Shown one piece after another: positions 1-9,157 of a stretch of 38,880 bases of DNA. Below the pieces are notes generated by a model, which saw nothing but the letters and a program-made list of their open reading frames with translations, was not told where the DNA came from and did not search any database. This stretch comes from Synechococcus sp. CS-1332. GTDB lineage: Bacteria > Cyanobacteriota > Cyanobacteriia > PCC-6307 > Cyanobiaceae. The stretch's first letter is position 1; every line of letters begins with the position of its first letter. The translations under genes and the position numbers were made by a program. The stretch is from the NCBI RefSeq assembly GCF_025127995.1, contig NZ_JAHLYP010000028.1, positions 1-38,880 on the forward strand, given 5' to 3'.

Positions 1-747
1 GGCCAGCACCACGGCGGCGGCCAGGGGCTGCATCGGATCCCCCACGGCGGCGACCACCCGCAGCGCGGCGCCGGACCTATCCCCTGCCTCGGCGACGGGG
101 AGGCCCGCCGCCCGCAGGCCCCGTTCCACCAGCGCCGCCTTGAGGCCATGGTCGGGGTGGCGCAGGCTGCCGCTCACCAGCCCGTGGGCCGCCACCCCCA
201 GACCCACCAGCAGGGCCAGAGCGGTGCTGGTGCCCCCAGGCACGCATTCAGCCAACAGCAGGGGCCGGCCGGGCGGCCGTGGCTCCCCCCAACGACGGCC
301 CAGGGCCAGCAGGGCCTCCAGCCGGGCCGGATCAAGGGCCTCGCCGCCGCTGAGACAGCGGGCCGAACCGGCCCCGGCCAGCCCCGGCAACCGCAGGTGG
401 GGCACCGCCGGGGCCACCGGGCAGCCCAGGTCAACCACCAGGGGGGCCAGGGCCAGCTCCCGCAGCACCACATGGCTGATCAGGGCGGGAGACACCCCGG
501 CGGGCAGGGGCGGCAGGGCGTGGGGACGCTCCCCGGCAGGCCCGAGCACCAGCAGTTCGGCGTCGGCCGCCGCCGTGCGGCGCCGGGAGCTGGGGGTGGC
601 GCCGGCGGCGGAGATGCCAGGCACGGCGGCGGTGTCGGTGGCCGCCAGCAGCAGCAGCACCTCACTGCGGCGCCAACCCTGGGACCAGGGCCCGCACCAG
701 CGGTCGGCGGCGGCCGCGGAACCGGAGATCCGCCGCAGCTGGCTCAA
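1..747 (-). CDS. cobT: CobT-like nicotinate mononucleotide phosphoribosyltransferase (partial, 3' end cut by window edge)
   Basis: Reads off the left edge; 249 codons are present of a family usually around 350-390, so the C-terminal third is missing. It resembles the TIGR00303 type of NaMN:dimethylbenzimidazole phosphoribosyltransferase, which activates the lower-ligand base for the nucleotide loop of (pseudo)cobalamin in the cytoplasm. Visible support is the segment TDTAAVPGISAAGATP near residues 36-51, the segment HGLVSGSLRHPDHGLK in the second half, and GDPMQP near the edge. The proposed start is a TTG that overlaps the TGA of the upstream DUF2232 gene (TTGA), which suggests translational coupling; no in-frame stop occurs over the whole stretch. 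It is the last visible gene of the topA operon. Family assignment is fairly firm; the exact base substrate is not readable. Confidence 0.82.
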   Translation of the reverse strand, partial: MSQLRRISGSAAAADRWCGPWSQGWRRSEVLLLLAATDTAAVPGISAAGATPSSRRRTAAADAELLVLGPAGERPHALPPLPAGVSPALISHVVLRELALAPLVVDLGCPVAPAVPHLRLPGLAGAGSARCLSGGEALDPARLEALLALGRRWGEPRPPGRPLLLAECVPGGTSTALALLVGLGVAAHGLVSGSLRHPDHGLKAALVERGLRAAGLPVAEAGDRSGAALRVVAAVGDPMQPLAAAVVLA

Positions 748-1400
748 AGGGGGTCGAGGGCCACCAGGCCGCGCAGGGCCGCCGGCGGCTCGCTGATCGG
801 CACATCCAGGCGCGGGAAAATCCAGTAGGCCACAGCGTGGAGGGCCAGCACCACGATCAGGTTCTGCAGCAGGACCAGCAACAGGGCTGCGACCTGCACC
901 TGGGCCAGATCGAAGCCCCCGGCCAGACCCACCACCCCCGCCAACCGGTCCAGCAGGTTGGCGGCGGCGGTGGTGATCACCACCCAGAGGTTCTCCCCCA
1001 CGAGCACCGAGAGCACCGCCACCCGCACCAGGAAACCGGCGGCGCCGATCAGGCTGCCCACCCCCAGGGTGAGCCACCAGCTACGGCGGTGGCGCCAGCC
1101 CCAACCCAGCCAGAGGGAGAGCAGGCCATAGGGGAACAGCACAAGGGGGCCGCGGATCGGCCCCATCAGGGCCACCAGCAACAGGGCCGTCACCACCACC
1201 CCCTCCAGGGCACAGCGCCAGCCATGGCGCAGCTGCAGCAGGGCCAGGGGCAGGGGCAGGGCGAGACGGAACAGGGGGCTGCCCACCGGCAGGTAGTAGA
1301 GCGCCACCCACAACAGGGCGGTGGAGGCCGCCAGGTAGGCAGTGTCCATCAGCTGGCGCGCCTGGCGAGGGCTCAGCTGCCGCCGGGAGGGAGGAGTCAT
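744..1400 (-). CDS. DUF2232 family membrane protein
   Basis: A 218-residue protein with about five or six hydrophobic helices, starting MTPPSRRQLSPRQARQLMDT. The length, the helix pattern and the position after topA and a small lipoprotein gene fit the DUF2232 membrane family found in cyanobacteria and in Firmicutes (YybS-like). The function is not established. The ATG at 1400 was chosen because an upstream ATG would add only a proline/arginine-rich stretch that overlaps the lipoprotein gene. It lies 4 bases after the lipoprotein stop, and its own stop overlaps the TTG of cobT, so the four genes are probably one transcript. The weak ABC/ECF-transporter-like look of the helices could mean a role in uptake near the cobalamin gene, but that is a guess. 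Confidence 0.8.
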   Translation of the reverse strand: MTPPSRRQLSPRQARQLMDTAYLAASTALLWVALYYLPVGSPLFRLALPLPLALLQLRHGWRCALEGVVVTALLLVALMGPIRGPLVLFPYGLLSLWLGWGWRHRRSWWLTLGVGSLIGAAGFLVRVAVLSVLVGENLWVVITTAAANLLDRLAGVVGLAGGFDLAQVQVAALLLVLLQNLIVVLALHAVAYWIFPRLDVPISEPPAALRGLVALDPL

Positions 1401-1404
1401 CGGC

Positions 1405-1899
1405 TCAGCGCGGCGCCGGCGCCGGACGGGAGGCGGGGGCGGCACTGCCGGTGGCCGGGGCGGGGGATTCCGTGGCCGCGGTACCGGCCGCTGGCATGCG
1501 CTCGATCGTTTCCACCTCGAACGGCACCCCGGCGGCCCGCAGGGCCTTGGTGACCACCTCGGCGGGGGCGGATGGATCCGCCAGGGGTAGACGGATGGTG
1601 ACGCGGTAAGGGGCCGGACGGACGGCCGGGGCCACGGGGGACACCGGGGTGGCAGGGTCTACAGGACGGGCCGGGGGTTCATTGGCCGTCGGACGGGGCT
1701 GACTCGCTGTGGTGGGGGCGGGGTTAGCGGGGGTCAGCGCCCGCGGGGCACCGGCCGGGGGGGAGGCAGGGGCGGCCGGGGCTCGGGAAAAGCTGCGGGA
1801 CAGGGCGTCACCAAACGTTGTTCCACCACAGGCGGACAGCAGCAGGGGCAGCATCAGCAGGGTTCCCGCCAGCGAAAGGGAGGGGCGGGGAGACGCCAT
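1405..1899 (-). CDS. Small predicted lipoprotein
   Basis: A 164-residue protein with an N-terminal hydrophobic segment ending in a lipobox (LLSAC, Cys24), so it is predicted to be lipid-anchored after signal peptidase II cleavage. The centre is a low-complexity Ala/Pro/Thr-rich linker (about residues 37-95). The only folded-looking part is a stretch of some 50 residues beginning PYRVTIRLPLADPSAP, which could be a small alpha/beta unit. The tail is again Ala/Pro/Thr-rich. The ATG shares one base with the topA stop (TGATG). I do not recognise a named family; the gene order topA, lipoprotein, DUF2232, cobT is what I would expect in picocyanobacteria. Confidence 0.75.
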   Translation of the reverse strand: MASPRPSLSLAGTLLMLPLLLSACGGTTFGDALSRSFSRAPAAPASPPAGAPRALTPANPAPTTASQPRPTANEPPARPVDPATPVSPVAPAVRPAPYRVTIRLPLADPSAPAEVVTKALRAAGVPFEVETIERMPAAGTAATESPAPATGSAAPASRPAPAPR

Positions 1900-4634
1900 C
1901 AGCTGCCCGCGGGTTTGATCACCCGCACGGCGCTGGCCCGCAGACGACCAGATTTGGTGGTGGCGGGGGGCTTCTTGGCGGTGACGGCCTTGGTGGCTGC
2001 TGGCTTGGCCGTGGCCTTTTTGGTGGCGGGGGGCTTCTTGGCGGCAGCCCTGGTGGCGCTGCGGGCCTTGGCGGCGCTCTTGCTGGTGGCGGCCTTGGCG
2101 GCCAGCAGCTCCACCGCCTGCTCCAGGGAGATGGTGTCGGCGGTGGTGCCCTCCGGCAGGGAGGCATTCACCTTGCCCTGCTTGACGTACAGCCCATAGG
2201 GACCATCGAACAGCTGGATGCTCTCCTCGGAGCCCTCCGGCGCTCCGAGATCCTTGAGCGCCGTGCGACCGCCACGGCCCTTCTTGGGCATGGCCAGCAG
2301 CTCCAGGGCCCGGTTGAGGCCCACGGCAAGCACGTCGTCCTCGGCCTTGAGGGAGCGGTAGTCCTTCTCCCCCTTGCCCTTGTCGTGGACCACGTAGGGG
2401 CCGAAGCGTCCCAGCCCGGCCTGCACCTTGCCCCCATCCGGGTGCTCACCCAGGTGGCGGGGAAGCCGCAGCAGCCCCAGGGCATCCTCAAGGCTGAGAT
2501 CCTCGGGCTTGACCCCCTTGGGCAGGGAGGCCCGCTTGGGCTTGGGCACCTCCTCGCTCACCTGGCCGCGCTGCACGTAGGGGCCGTACTGGCCGAACAA
2601 GAGGTACACCTGCTCGCCGGTCTCGGGGTCCTCCCCGAGCGATTCGGGTCCTTCGGCCTTCTGGCGCAGCAGCAGCTCGGCCTTCTCGGCATCCAGATCG
2701 GCGGGCGTGATCTCCTGGGGCAGGGTGGCCTTGAGCAGCTCCTCGCTGCCGTCCTCCGCCACCCGCTTGGTCTCGAGGTAGGCGCCGAAGCGGCCGATCC
2801 GCACCACGCAGGGCAGACCCTCCAGCACCACCGTGCGGGAGATGCCGGGGTCGATGTCGCCCTCCCGTTGCTGCACCTGGGTCTCCAGGCCCTTCTCGCC
2901 CTTGTAGAAGCCCTCCAGGTAGGGCAGCCAGGACACCTTGCCCGTGGAGATCTCGTCGAGGGTGTGCTCCATCTTCGAGGTGAAGGCCGTGTCCACCAGG
3001 TCGGGGAAGTGCTCCTCCAGCAGGGCCGTCACCGCGAAGGCCGTGAAGCTGGGGGTGAGGGAGTTGTTCTGCAGGGTGGCGTAACCCCGGTCGACGATGG
3101 TGCCGATGATGCTGGCGTAGGTGGAGGGCCGGCCGATGCCCTCCTTCTCCAGGGTCTTGACCAGGGCGGCCTCGCTGTAGCGGGCAGGGGGCTGGGTCTG
3201 GTGGCCGAGGGCCTCCACGGCCCGGCAGACGGGGGCATCACCAACGGCGAGCGAAGGCAGCAGCGCCTCCTGGCCCTCCAGGGCCGCGTCAGGGTCGTCG
3301 CTGCCCTCCACGTAGGCGCGGAAGAAGCCGGCGAAGTCGATGCGCTTGCCGCTGGCCCGGAACGTGGCGCCCGCCGCTTCGATGTCGACGGCCAGCAGGG
3401 TGAGCCGGGCGTCGGCCATCTGGCTGGCCACGGTGCGCTTCCAGATCAGCTCGTAGAGGGCCAGATCGCGGCCGTCGAGGCAGGAATCCTTGGGTGTGCG
3501 GAAGCTCTCGCCGGCGGGCCGGATCGCCTCGTGGGCCTCCTGGGCATTGCGGGCCTTGGTGCTGAACTGGCGCGGCTCCGGGCTGAGGAATTCCTTGCCG
3601 TACATGGCGCCGACGCAGTTGCGCGCCGCCGTCAGGGCCTGGCCGGAGAGGTGCACCGAGTCGGTGCGCATGTAGGTGATGAAACCCCGTTCGTAGAGGG
3701 CCTGGGCCGTGCGCATGGTGTCGCGGGCCGAGAGCCGCAGCTTGCGGTTGGACTCCTGCTGCAGGGTGCTGGTGGTGAAGGGGGGCACGGGCCGCCGCAG
3801 CGTGGGCTTCTCCTCCACCGCCGACACCCGCCAGGGGGAGCTTTCGACGGCGGCCTTGAGGGCGCTGGCCTCGGCTTCGCTGAGCAGCTTCACCTTGCTG
3901 CCCGGCTTGAGGCCGCCGGTGGTCTCGTCGAAATCGGAACCGCCGGCGATGCGCTCGGCCCCCAGGTGGGTGAGCTTGGCATCGAACGGCACCGCCGCCT
4001 GCGCGAGGCCGGCCTTGAGATCCCAGTAGCTGCCGCTGCGGAAGGCGCGACGGGCGCGCTCTCGCTGCACCAGCAGCCGCACCGCCACCGACTGCACCCG
4101 TCCGGCGGACAGGCCCCAGGCCACCTTTTTCCAGAGCAGCGGCGACAGGGTGTAGCCCACCAGGCGATCGAGGATGCGGCGGGTCTCCTGGGCATGGACC
4201 AGCTCCATGTCGAGGTCGCGGGTCTGGTCGAGGGCGCGGCCGATCGCCTCCTTGGTGATCTCGTGGAAGACCATCCGCTTCACCGGCACCTTCGGCCCCA
4301 GGAGCTGGAGCAGGTGCCAGCTGATGCTCTCCCCTTCCCGGTCCTCGTCCGTGGCCAGCAACAGCTGGTCAGCATCCTTGAGGGCGTCCTTGAGCTCCTT
4401 CACCACCTTTTTCTTGTCCTTCGGCACCACGTAGAGGGGTTCGAAGGCGTTGGCGGTGTTGACGCCGAGATTGGCCCACTTTTCGCCCTTGTGCGCCGCA
4501 GGAATCTCGCTGGCGTTGTTGGGCAGATCGCGCACATGGCCCATCGACGCCTCCACCCGGAAGGTCTTGGGCAGGAACGCCCGGATGGTGCGTGCCTTGG
4601 TGGGGCTCTCGACGATGACCAGGGTGTGGGCCAC
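1899..4634 (-). CDS. topA: DNA topoisomerase I (type IA)
   Basis: Relaxes negatively supercoiled DNA by single-strand passage. The 911-residue protein begins with the Toprim domain (VIVESPTK, Glu9; acidic cluster D96-E97-D98), followed by the type IA core with the catalytic tyrosine in ITYMRTDS (Tyr321). The C-terminal half has several repeated short motifs of the GRFGAYLE / GQYGPYVQ / GRFGPYVV / DGPYGLYV type, the TopA C-terminal repeats, and no Cys4 zinc ribbons. The last 65 residues or so are a basic Ala/Lys/Pro/Thr-rich tail. The GTG at 4634 was chosen because homology starts exactly there ([13 protein letters not shown]); the reading frame stays open upstream but that extension looks like noise. 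It is divergent from ndhB across 121 bases and first in the operon with the lipoprotein, DUF2232 and cobT genes. Confidence 0.97.
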   Translation of the reverse strand: MAHTLVIVESPTKARTIRAFLPKTFRVEASMGHVRDLPNNASEIPAAHKGEKWANLGVNTANAFEPLYVVPKDKKKVVKELKDALKDADQLLLATDEDREGESISWHLLQLLGPKVPVKRMVFHEITKEAIGRALDQTRDLDMELVHAQETRRILDRLVGYTLSPLLWKKVAWGLSAGRVQSVAVRLLVQRERARRAFRSGSYWDLKAGLAQAAVPFDAKLTHLGAERIAGGSDFDETTGGLKPGSKVKLLSEAEASALKAAVESSPWRVSAVEEKPTLRRPVPPFTTSTLQQESNRKLRLSARDTMRTAQALYERGFITYMRTDSVHLSGQALTAARNCVGAMYGKEFLSPEPRQFSTKARNAQEAHEAIRPAGESFRTPKDSCLDGRDLALYELIWKRTVASQMADARLTLLAVDIEAAGATFRASGKRIDFAGFFRAYVEGSDDPDAALEGQEALLPSLAVGDAPVCRAVEALGHQTQPPARYSEAALVKTLEKEGIGRPSTYASIIGTIVDRGYATLQNNSLTPSFTAFAVTALLEEHFPDLVDTAFTSKMEHTLDEISTGKVSWLPYLEGFYKGEKGLETQVQQREGDIDPGISRTVVLEGLPCVVRIGRFGAYLETKRVAEDGSEELLKATLPQEITPADLDAEKAELLLRQKAEGPESLGEDPETGEQVYLLFGQYGPYVQRGQVSEEVPKPKRASLPKGVKPEDLSLEDALGLLRLPRHLGEHPDGGKVQAGLGRFGPYVVHDKGKGEKDYRSLKAEDDVLAVGLNRALELLAMPKKGRGGRTALKDLGAPEGSEESIQLFDGPYGLYVKQGKVNASLPEGTTADTISLEQAVELLAAKAATSKSAAKARSATRAAAKKPPATKKATAKPAATKAVTAKKPPATTKSGRLRASAVRVIKPAGS

Positions 4635-4755
4635 GGGAAGGCGCGATACCGCTTCCTTCTTTATCGCATCGGCGGACCCAGCGGGTATCGGGGCACCAGA
4701 CCGACCCCCCAGATGGCGGCTACAGTCCAACCCATCGCGTGCCTCCTCGATCCCT

Positions 4756-6360
4756 GTGGCAGACCTGTTTCTGGCAGCAGCGAGCTCTGTCACCACGGCC
4801 GCTTCCGCCGCCGAGGCCATTGCCTCCGGTCTGGGCACCGGCGGCCTGGCCCTGCAGCTGAATGCCGGCGCGATCGCTCCGGAAGTGGCCGTCCTACTCA
4901 CCCTGGTGGTCTGTCTGGTTGTCGACCTGGCCGGCGAAAAGGCCGCCAGCCGTTGGGTTCCGCCCATCTGCTACGGCGGCCTTTCGGCTTCTCTCGTGCT
5001 GCTGGCTCTGCAATGGAACAGCCCCCTGGAGCCTTCCTTCCTCGGCTCCTTCCTGGCCGACAACCTGGCGATCGCTTTCCGGGCCGTGGTGGCCGCCTCC
5101 ACCTTGATCTCCTTGCTGCTGAGCTGGCGCTACGTGGAGCGCAGCGGCACCCCGATGGGCGAATACGCCGCCATCCTGCTGGCCGCCACCCTCGGGGCCA
5201 TGTTCCTGTGCGGCTCCACCGACCTGGTGAGCATCTTCATCTCCCTGGAAACCCTCTCAGTCGCCAGCTATCTGTTGGCGGGGTACATGAAACGGGATGC
5301 CCGCAGTTCCGAGGCGGCCCTGAAGTATCTGCTGGTGGGTTCGGCCGCCGCGGCGGTGTTCCTCTATGGCGCCTCGCTCCTTTACGGCCTCAGCGGCGGT
5401 GCCACCAGCCTGGCCACCATCGGGTTGGCCCTGCAGACCAGCGCCTCCCCGATCACCGCCCTGGCCCTGGTGTTCGTGCTGGCCACCGTGGCGTTCAAGA
5501 TCGCGGCGGTTCCGTTCCACCAGTGGACCCCCGACGTCTATGAGGGTTCCCCCACACCGGTGGTCGCTTTTCTGTCGGTGGGCTCCAAGGCCGCCGGTTT
5601 CGCCCTGGCGGTGCGCCTACTGGTGGGCTGTTTCGAGAGCTTCGACGCCCAATGGAAGTTCCTGTTCACCGTGCTGGCCGTACTGAGCATGGTGCTGGGC
5701 AACGTGGTGGCCCTGGCCCAGACCTCGATGAAACGGATGCTGGCCTACAGCTCCATTGGGCAGGCCGGTTTCGTGATGATCGGACTGGTCTGTGGCACCG
5801 AAGACGGCTTCTCGGCGATGGTGCTCTACATGGCCGCCTATCTGTTCATGAACCTGGGCGCCTTCGCCTGCATCATCCTGTTCTCCCTGCGCACCGGAAG
5901 CGACCGCATCGCTGACTACGCCGGTCTTTACCAGAAGGATCCCCTGATCACTCTGGGGCTGAGTCTGTGCTTGCTCTCCCTCGGTGGCATCCCGCCGATG
6001 CTGGGCTTCTTCGGCAAGATCTACCTCTTCTTCGCCGGCTGGGCCGACCACCAATACCTGCTGGTGGTGGTGGGCCTGGTCACCTCCGTGGTGTCGATCT
6101 ACTACTACATCTCGGTGATCAAGATGATGGTGGTGAAAGAACCCCAGGAGGCTTCCGATGTGGTCAAAGATTATCCCGCCATCACCTGGAATCTGGCGGG
6201 TATGCAGCCCCTGCGGGCGGCCCTCGTGGGCTGCGTGGTGATCACCGCCGTGGGTGGCGTGCTCTCCAGCCCCCTGTTCGACTGGGCCAGCTCCACCGTG
6301 GCCGGCACCCCGATCCTGCAGCAGGCCATCGCCGCAGCGGCCATCGCCCCACTGGGCTGA
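4756..6360 (+). CDS. ndhB: NAD(P)H-quinone oxidoreductase subunit 2 (NdhB)
   Basis: A proton-pumping antiporter-like subunit of the thylakoid NDH-1 complex, used in respiration, cyclic electron flow and CO2 uptake. The 534-residue product is hydrophobic throughout, with more than a dozen membrane helices. The conserved stretches include [11 protein letters not shown] near the N-terminus, the lysine-bearing helix around [18 protein letters not shown], and [14 protein letters not shown]. The GTG at 4756 ([11 protein letters not shown]) gives a length close to the family; the frame is open further upstream but without family resemblance. It shares a 121-base divergent spacer with topA. A TACAGT at 4721-4726 could be a -10 element, but I see no clear -35. 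An ABC ATPase gene follows after 30 bases with no terminator visible between them. Confidence 0.97.
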   Translation: MADLFLAAASSVTTAASAAEAIASGLGTGGLALQLNAGAIAPEVAVLLTLVVCLVVDLAGEKAASRWVPPICYGGLSASLVLLALQWNSPLEPSFLGSFLADNLAIAFRAVVAASTLISLLLSWRYVERSGTPMGEYAAILLAATLGAMFLCGSTDLVSIFISLETLSVASYLLAGYMKRDARSSEAALKYLLVGSAAAAVFLYGASLLYGLSGGATSLATIGLALQTSASPITALALVFVLATVAFKIAAVPFHQWTPDVYEGSPTPVVAFLSVGSKAAGFALAVRLLVGCFESFDAQWKFLFTVLAVLSMVLGNVVALAQTSMKRMLAYSSIGQAGFVMIGLVCGTEDGFSAMVLYMAAYLFMNLGAFACIILFSLRTGSDRIADYAGLYQKDPLITLGLSLCLLSLGGIPPMLGFFGKIYLFFAGWADHQYLLVVVGLVTSVVSIYYYISVIKMMVVKEPQEASDVVKDYPAITWNLAGMQPLRAALVGCVVITAVGGVLSSPLFDWASSTVAGTPILQQAIAAAAIAPLG

Positions 6361-6390
6361 ACGACCGGCTGACTTCCTAGCCTTCTGCCT

Positions 6391-7074
6391 ATGGATCTCC
6401 CCAACCCACCGGTGGCCGAGCTGGTTCACGTCTCCAAGGTCTACGGCAGCGGTGACACAGAAGTTCGTGCCCTTGACGACCTCTCCCTGACGGTTCAAAA
6501 GGGTGACTACCTGGCGGTGATGGGAGCCAGCGGATCCGGTAAAAGCACCGCGATGAACATTCTTGGCTGCCTGGATCGGCCGAGCTCCGGCAGCTACCAC
6601 CTGAACGGCACCGATGTCGACAGCCTCGACGACGACGCGCTGGCCGACCTGCGCAACCAGCAGCTGGGCTTCGTGTTCCAGCAGTTCCATCTGCTGCCCC
6701 AGTTAAGTGCCATCGACAACGTGATGCTGCCGATGATCTATGCCCGCATCCCCAAGGAGGAGCGACGCCGGCGGGCCCTGGCGGCCCTCGATCGCGTCGG
6801 CCTCTCCAACCGGCTGGAGAACAAGCCCAACCAGCTCTCCGGCGGCCAGCAGCAGCGGGTGGCCCTGGCCCGGGCGATCATCAACGATCCGGCCATGCTC
6901 CTGGCCGACGAGCCCACCGGTGCCCTCGATTCCCACACCACCGAGGAGGTGCTGAGCCTGTTTGGTGATCTCAATGCCCAGGGCATCACGATCCTGCTGG
7001 TGACCCACGAAAACGAGGTGGGCGCCAGGGCCGATCGGGTGGTGCACTTCCGCGACGGCCGCATCAGCGGCTGA
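6391..7074 (+). CDS. ABC transporter ATP-binding protein, MacB/LolD/DevA type
   Basis: A 227-residue nucleotide-binding subunit of the MacB/LolD/DevA class, which powers mechanotransmission-type exporters or lipoprotein/glycolipid extraction rather than classic transport. Walker A is GASGSGKST (residues 45-53), the Q-loop is in FVFQQFHLLPQ, the signature is LSGGQQQR, Walker B is MLLADEPTGALDS, and the H-loop is in LLVTHENEV. No permease or membrane-fusion partner is encoded next to it: upstream is ndhB and downstream is a convergent peptidase. The partner is probably elsewhere on the chromosome. It may ride on the ndhB transcript, since the gap is only 30 bases. Confidence 0.92.
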   Translation: MDLPNPPVAELVHVSKVYGSGDTEVRALDDLSLTVQKGDYLAVMGASGSGKSTAMNILGCLDRPSSGSYHLNGTDVDSLDDDALADLRNQQLGFVFQQFHLLPQLSAIDNVMLPMIYARIPKEERRRRALAALDRVGLSNRLENKPNQLSGGQQQRVALARAIINDPAMLLADEPTGALDSHTTEEVLSLFGDLNAQGITILLVTHENEVGARADRVVHFRDGRISG

Positions 7075-7087
7075 AGCCCGCCGCGAC

Positions 7088-8332
7088 TCAGCCCGGGGAA
7101 GGCTTCCGGGTTCCTGGCAGGGGCAGCGGCAAGGGCGAGCGGGGCCGCTCCAGGGTGGCGATGAGCTGACCCATCAGCAGGGCTACAGCGTCGGTGGGGC
7201 CGCTGCCATCCGGACCGGCCATGCCGGCGAACAGGCTGCCGCCGGGATCGAGATCGCCGGGGTCGGTGGCGACCCAGCCGCCATCCTCGGGCAGGCGCAG
7301 CTCGAAATGCAGGTGGGGGCCGGTGCTCAGGCCCGTGCTGCCAACCCGGCCAATCACTTCACCCTGGCGCACCATCTCCCCGTCCTTGACGTAGAGCTCG
7401 GACAGGTGTCCGTAGAGGGTGCGGCGGCGGGGACGGTCGTGCTCCACTTCCACCGCCAGGCCGTAGCCACCAGCCAGACCGCTGCTGACGACGCGTCCTG
7501 ACAGGGCCGCCACCACCGGCGTGCCTTCGGGGGCCGCCAGATCGCGGCCAGCGTGCATCAGCCAGCTGCCGATCACCGGGTGCAGACGCCAGCCGAAATT
7601 GCTGGTGGTGACCGCTGAGCCGATCAGGGGGAAGAGCAGCCGCAGGTTGCCGTTGCCACCTATCGGAGCGGGCCGGGGGGTGACCCGGAACACGTCGGTC
7701 AGGCGGAAGCTGCCGCCGGCCCCGGTGAGCAGGGCGCTGACGGGCACGGTGATCGGCGGCAGGGGGGAGGCATCGAGGCCGAAGCCGCCGAAGCCGATGC
7801 CGCGGCCACCGGCCGCCAGATCACCCTCGCCCAGACCATCCGAGAGGCCATCCTTGCGGCCGCGACCGATGATGATCACGCCGGAATTGCATTCCTGGAC
7901 CGAGAGGGCCCCGGCGCGACAAGCCTTGTTGCGGGTGGCCGCCTCCTGGGGTGAGAGCAGGGAACCGCGCACCCGCACCCGCTCACCAGGGGTCACGACC
8001 CCCTCCCGCACCAGGGCATCGAGGGACGAATCGAAGCGGCGGACCGGCTCCGGACGGCGCTCCGCCGTGCCTGGGCGCAAGGTGGGCGGAGGCGCCTCAC
8101 CGCTGACCGGCGGAGGGGGCGCCAGGGGCTGGACGGGCGCCTGGAACTGGGGGCGGGTGACTGGCGCGGCGATCCTCACCGAAGGTCGCAGCACCGGGGT
8201 CGGAGCGGGCACTGGCGGGTCCGTCGCTTCGGCGCCTGGAACAGCCTGGGCCAGCACCAGGGGCATGGCCAGCCAGGAGGCCGTGGCGCCGGCCGTAAGG
8301 GCCGTCAGGACGGTGAGGGGCTTGGGGGCCAT
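7088..8332 (-). CDS. Secreted M23-family metallopeptidase
   Basis: A 414-residue exported protein with an N-terminal signal segment (about residues 1-35) and then a long Pro-rich linker. A central region contains KACRAGALSVQECNSG, with two cysteines. The C-terminal M23 (lysostaphin/LytM) domain carries the zinc-ligand pattern HAGRD in the segment beginning MHAGRDLAAP and the HLHFEL motif, plus LYGHLSEL. The catalytic residues look complete, so it could be an active peptidoglycan endopeptidase, acting in cell-wall turnover or division. It ends 14 bases from the convergent ABC ATPase gene. It begins 36 bases after the biotin ligase gene and may be last in the vipp1-to-birA run. Confidence 0.9.
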   Translation of the reverse strand: MAPKPLTVLTALTAGATASWLAMPLVLAQAVPGAEATDPPVPAPTPVLRPSVRIAAPVTRPQFQAPVQPLAPPPPVSGEAPPPTLRPGTAERRPEPVRRFDSSLDALVREGVVTPGERVRVRGSLLSPQEAATRNKACRAGALSVQECNSGVIIIGRGRKDGLSDGLGEGDLAAGGRGIGFGGFGLDASPLPPITVPVSALLTGAGGSFRLTDVFRVTPRPAPIGGNGNLRLLFPLIGSAVTTSNFGWRLHPVIGSWLMHAGRDLAAPEGTPVVAALSGRVVSSGLAGGYGLAVEVEHDRPRRRTLYGHLSELYVKDGEMVRQGEVIGRVGSTGLSTGPHLHFELRLPEDGGWVATDPGDLDPGGSLFAGMAGPDGSGPTDAVALLMGQLIATLERPRSPLPLPLPGTRKPSPG

Positions 8333-8368
8333 GTCAGGGAAAGGCGAAACACACTGTAAGGGGGGTGC

Positions 8369-9157
8369 TCATCCGGGGCCGAACCTGCGGTACAGCACCC
8401 GCTCCCGTGGGCCATGAACCAACCGCAACCCGCCATCGGCTGTCAGCCCGATGGGACGCCAGTCGTCACCGTCGAGGCGGATGGGGCCGGCGGGCAGCAA
8501 CAGGCGCTGCTCCGCCTGCCGGCGCACCTCCTCCGGGCGACCGGCCCAGGCCATGGCCCAGTCCAGGGCCACCAGCACCTCCCCACACCAATGCCACGGG
8601 TCAGCGCGCCCTGATCCCAGCACCGTGGCCACCGCCACGGCGCCGGGAGGCACACGGTTGGCGGCATTGAGCCCCACACCCATGCGGGCCCAGCGGCAGG
8701 CCTCCCCCCGCAGCCGCAAGCGGGGCAGCAGACCCGCCAGCTTCATCGGTAGGGCCCCGTCTGCGGCGACCAGCAACAGATCGTTGGGCCACTTGAGCCG
8801 CACCCGCAGCCCGCGGGCCTCCAGCCGCAGACACAGCCCGACCGCCGCCGCCAGGCCAGGGGCCGCGGCCTCCGCCGCCGCAGCGGGCCATGGCAGGGCC
8901 GCACTCAGCCAGACCCCCCCGCTCGGGGAGCACCAGGGGCGGCCCTGCTGGCCGCGGCCGAAGCGCTGGCGGCGGGCGATCACCGCCCGGGGGGTCCGCA
9001 GGGGCCCGGCGCCGGCGAGACGCGGATCGGAGGCCAGCCAGCGGTCGAGCTCCGTCTCGGTGCTGGCGCACACCGGCAGAGCCCGCAGCCGCCAGACAAA
9101 GGGTGACGCAGGGGGATCAGGCAGCGCCCGCCGATGGGCCCCGATCGCGCCGATCAA
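8369..9157 (-). CDS. birA: Biotin--[acetyl-CoA-carboxylase] ligase (monofunctional BirA)
   Basis: Attaches biotin through biotinyl-5'-AMP to the carrier subunit AccB of acetyl-CoA carboxylase. The 262-residue protein has the catalytic-loop motif GRGQQGR (residues 67-73), KWPND (122-126) and GVGLN, in the expected order. There is no N-terminal helix-turn-helix, so it should not act as the biotin repressor. The ATG overlaps the stop of the aminotransferase gene (ATGA), indicating coupling. The C-terminal part is a short SH3-like domain (about residues 215-262). The family assignment is clear. Confidence 0.92.
   Translation of the reverse strand: MIGAIGAHRRALPDPPASPFVWRLRALPVCASTETELDRWLASDPRLAGAGPLRTPRAVIARRQRFGRGQQGRPWCSPSGGVWLSAALPWPAAAAEAAAPGLAAAVGLCLRLEARGLRVRLKWPNDLLLVAADGALPMKLAGLLPRLRLRGEACRWARMGVGLNAANRVPPGAVAVATVLGSGRADPWHWCGEVLVALDWAMAWAGRPEEVRRQAEQRLLLPAGPIRLDGDDWRPIGLTADGGLRLVHGPRERVLYRRFGPG

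Noticed and set aside
4690-4756. A full sigma70-type promoter for ndhB
   Set aside because: TACAGT could be a -10 element, but no -35 match was found at 16-18 bases, so it is mentioned only in the ndhB entry.
1818-5543. A 1241-codon open frame antisense to topA
   Set aside because: It is the shadow of topA and ndhB in a very GC-rich sequence: Gly/Leu/Gln/His-biased, no recognisable domain, and it runs through the topA-ndhB spacer.
7081-7110. Inverted repeat near the end of the M23 peptidase gene as a terminator
   Set aside because: The stem has a 2-base bulge, lies in coding sequence and lacks a T run.
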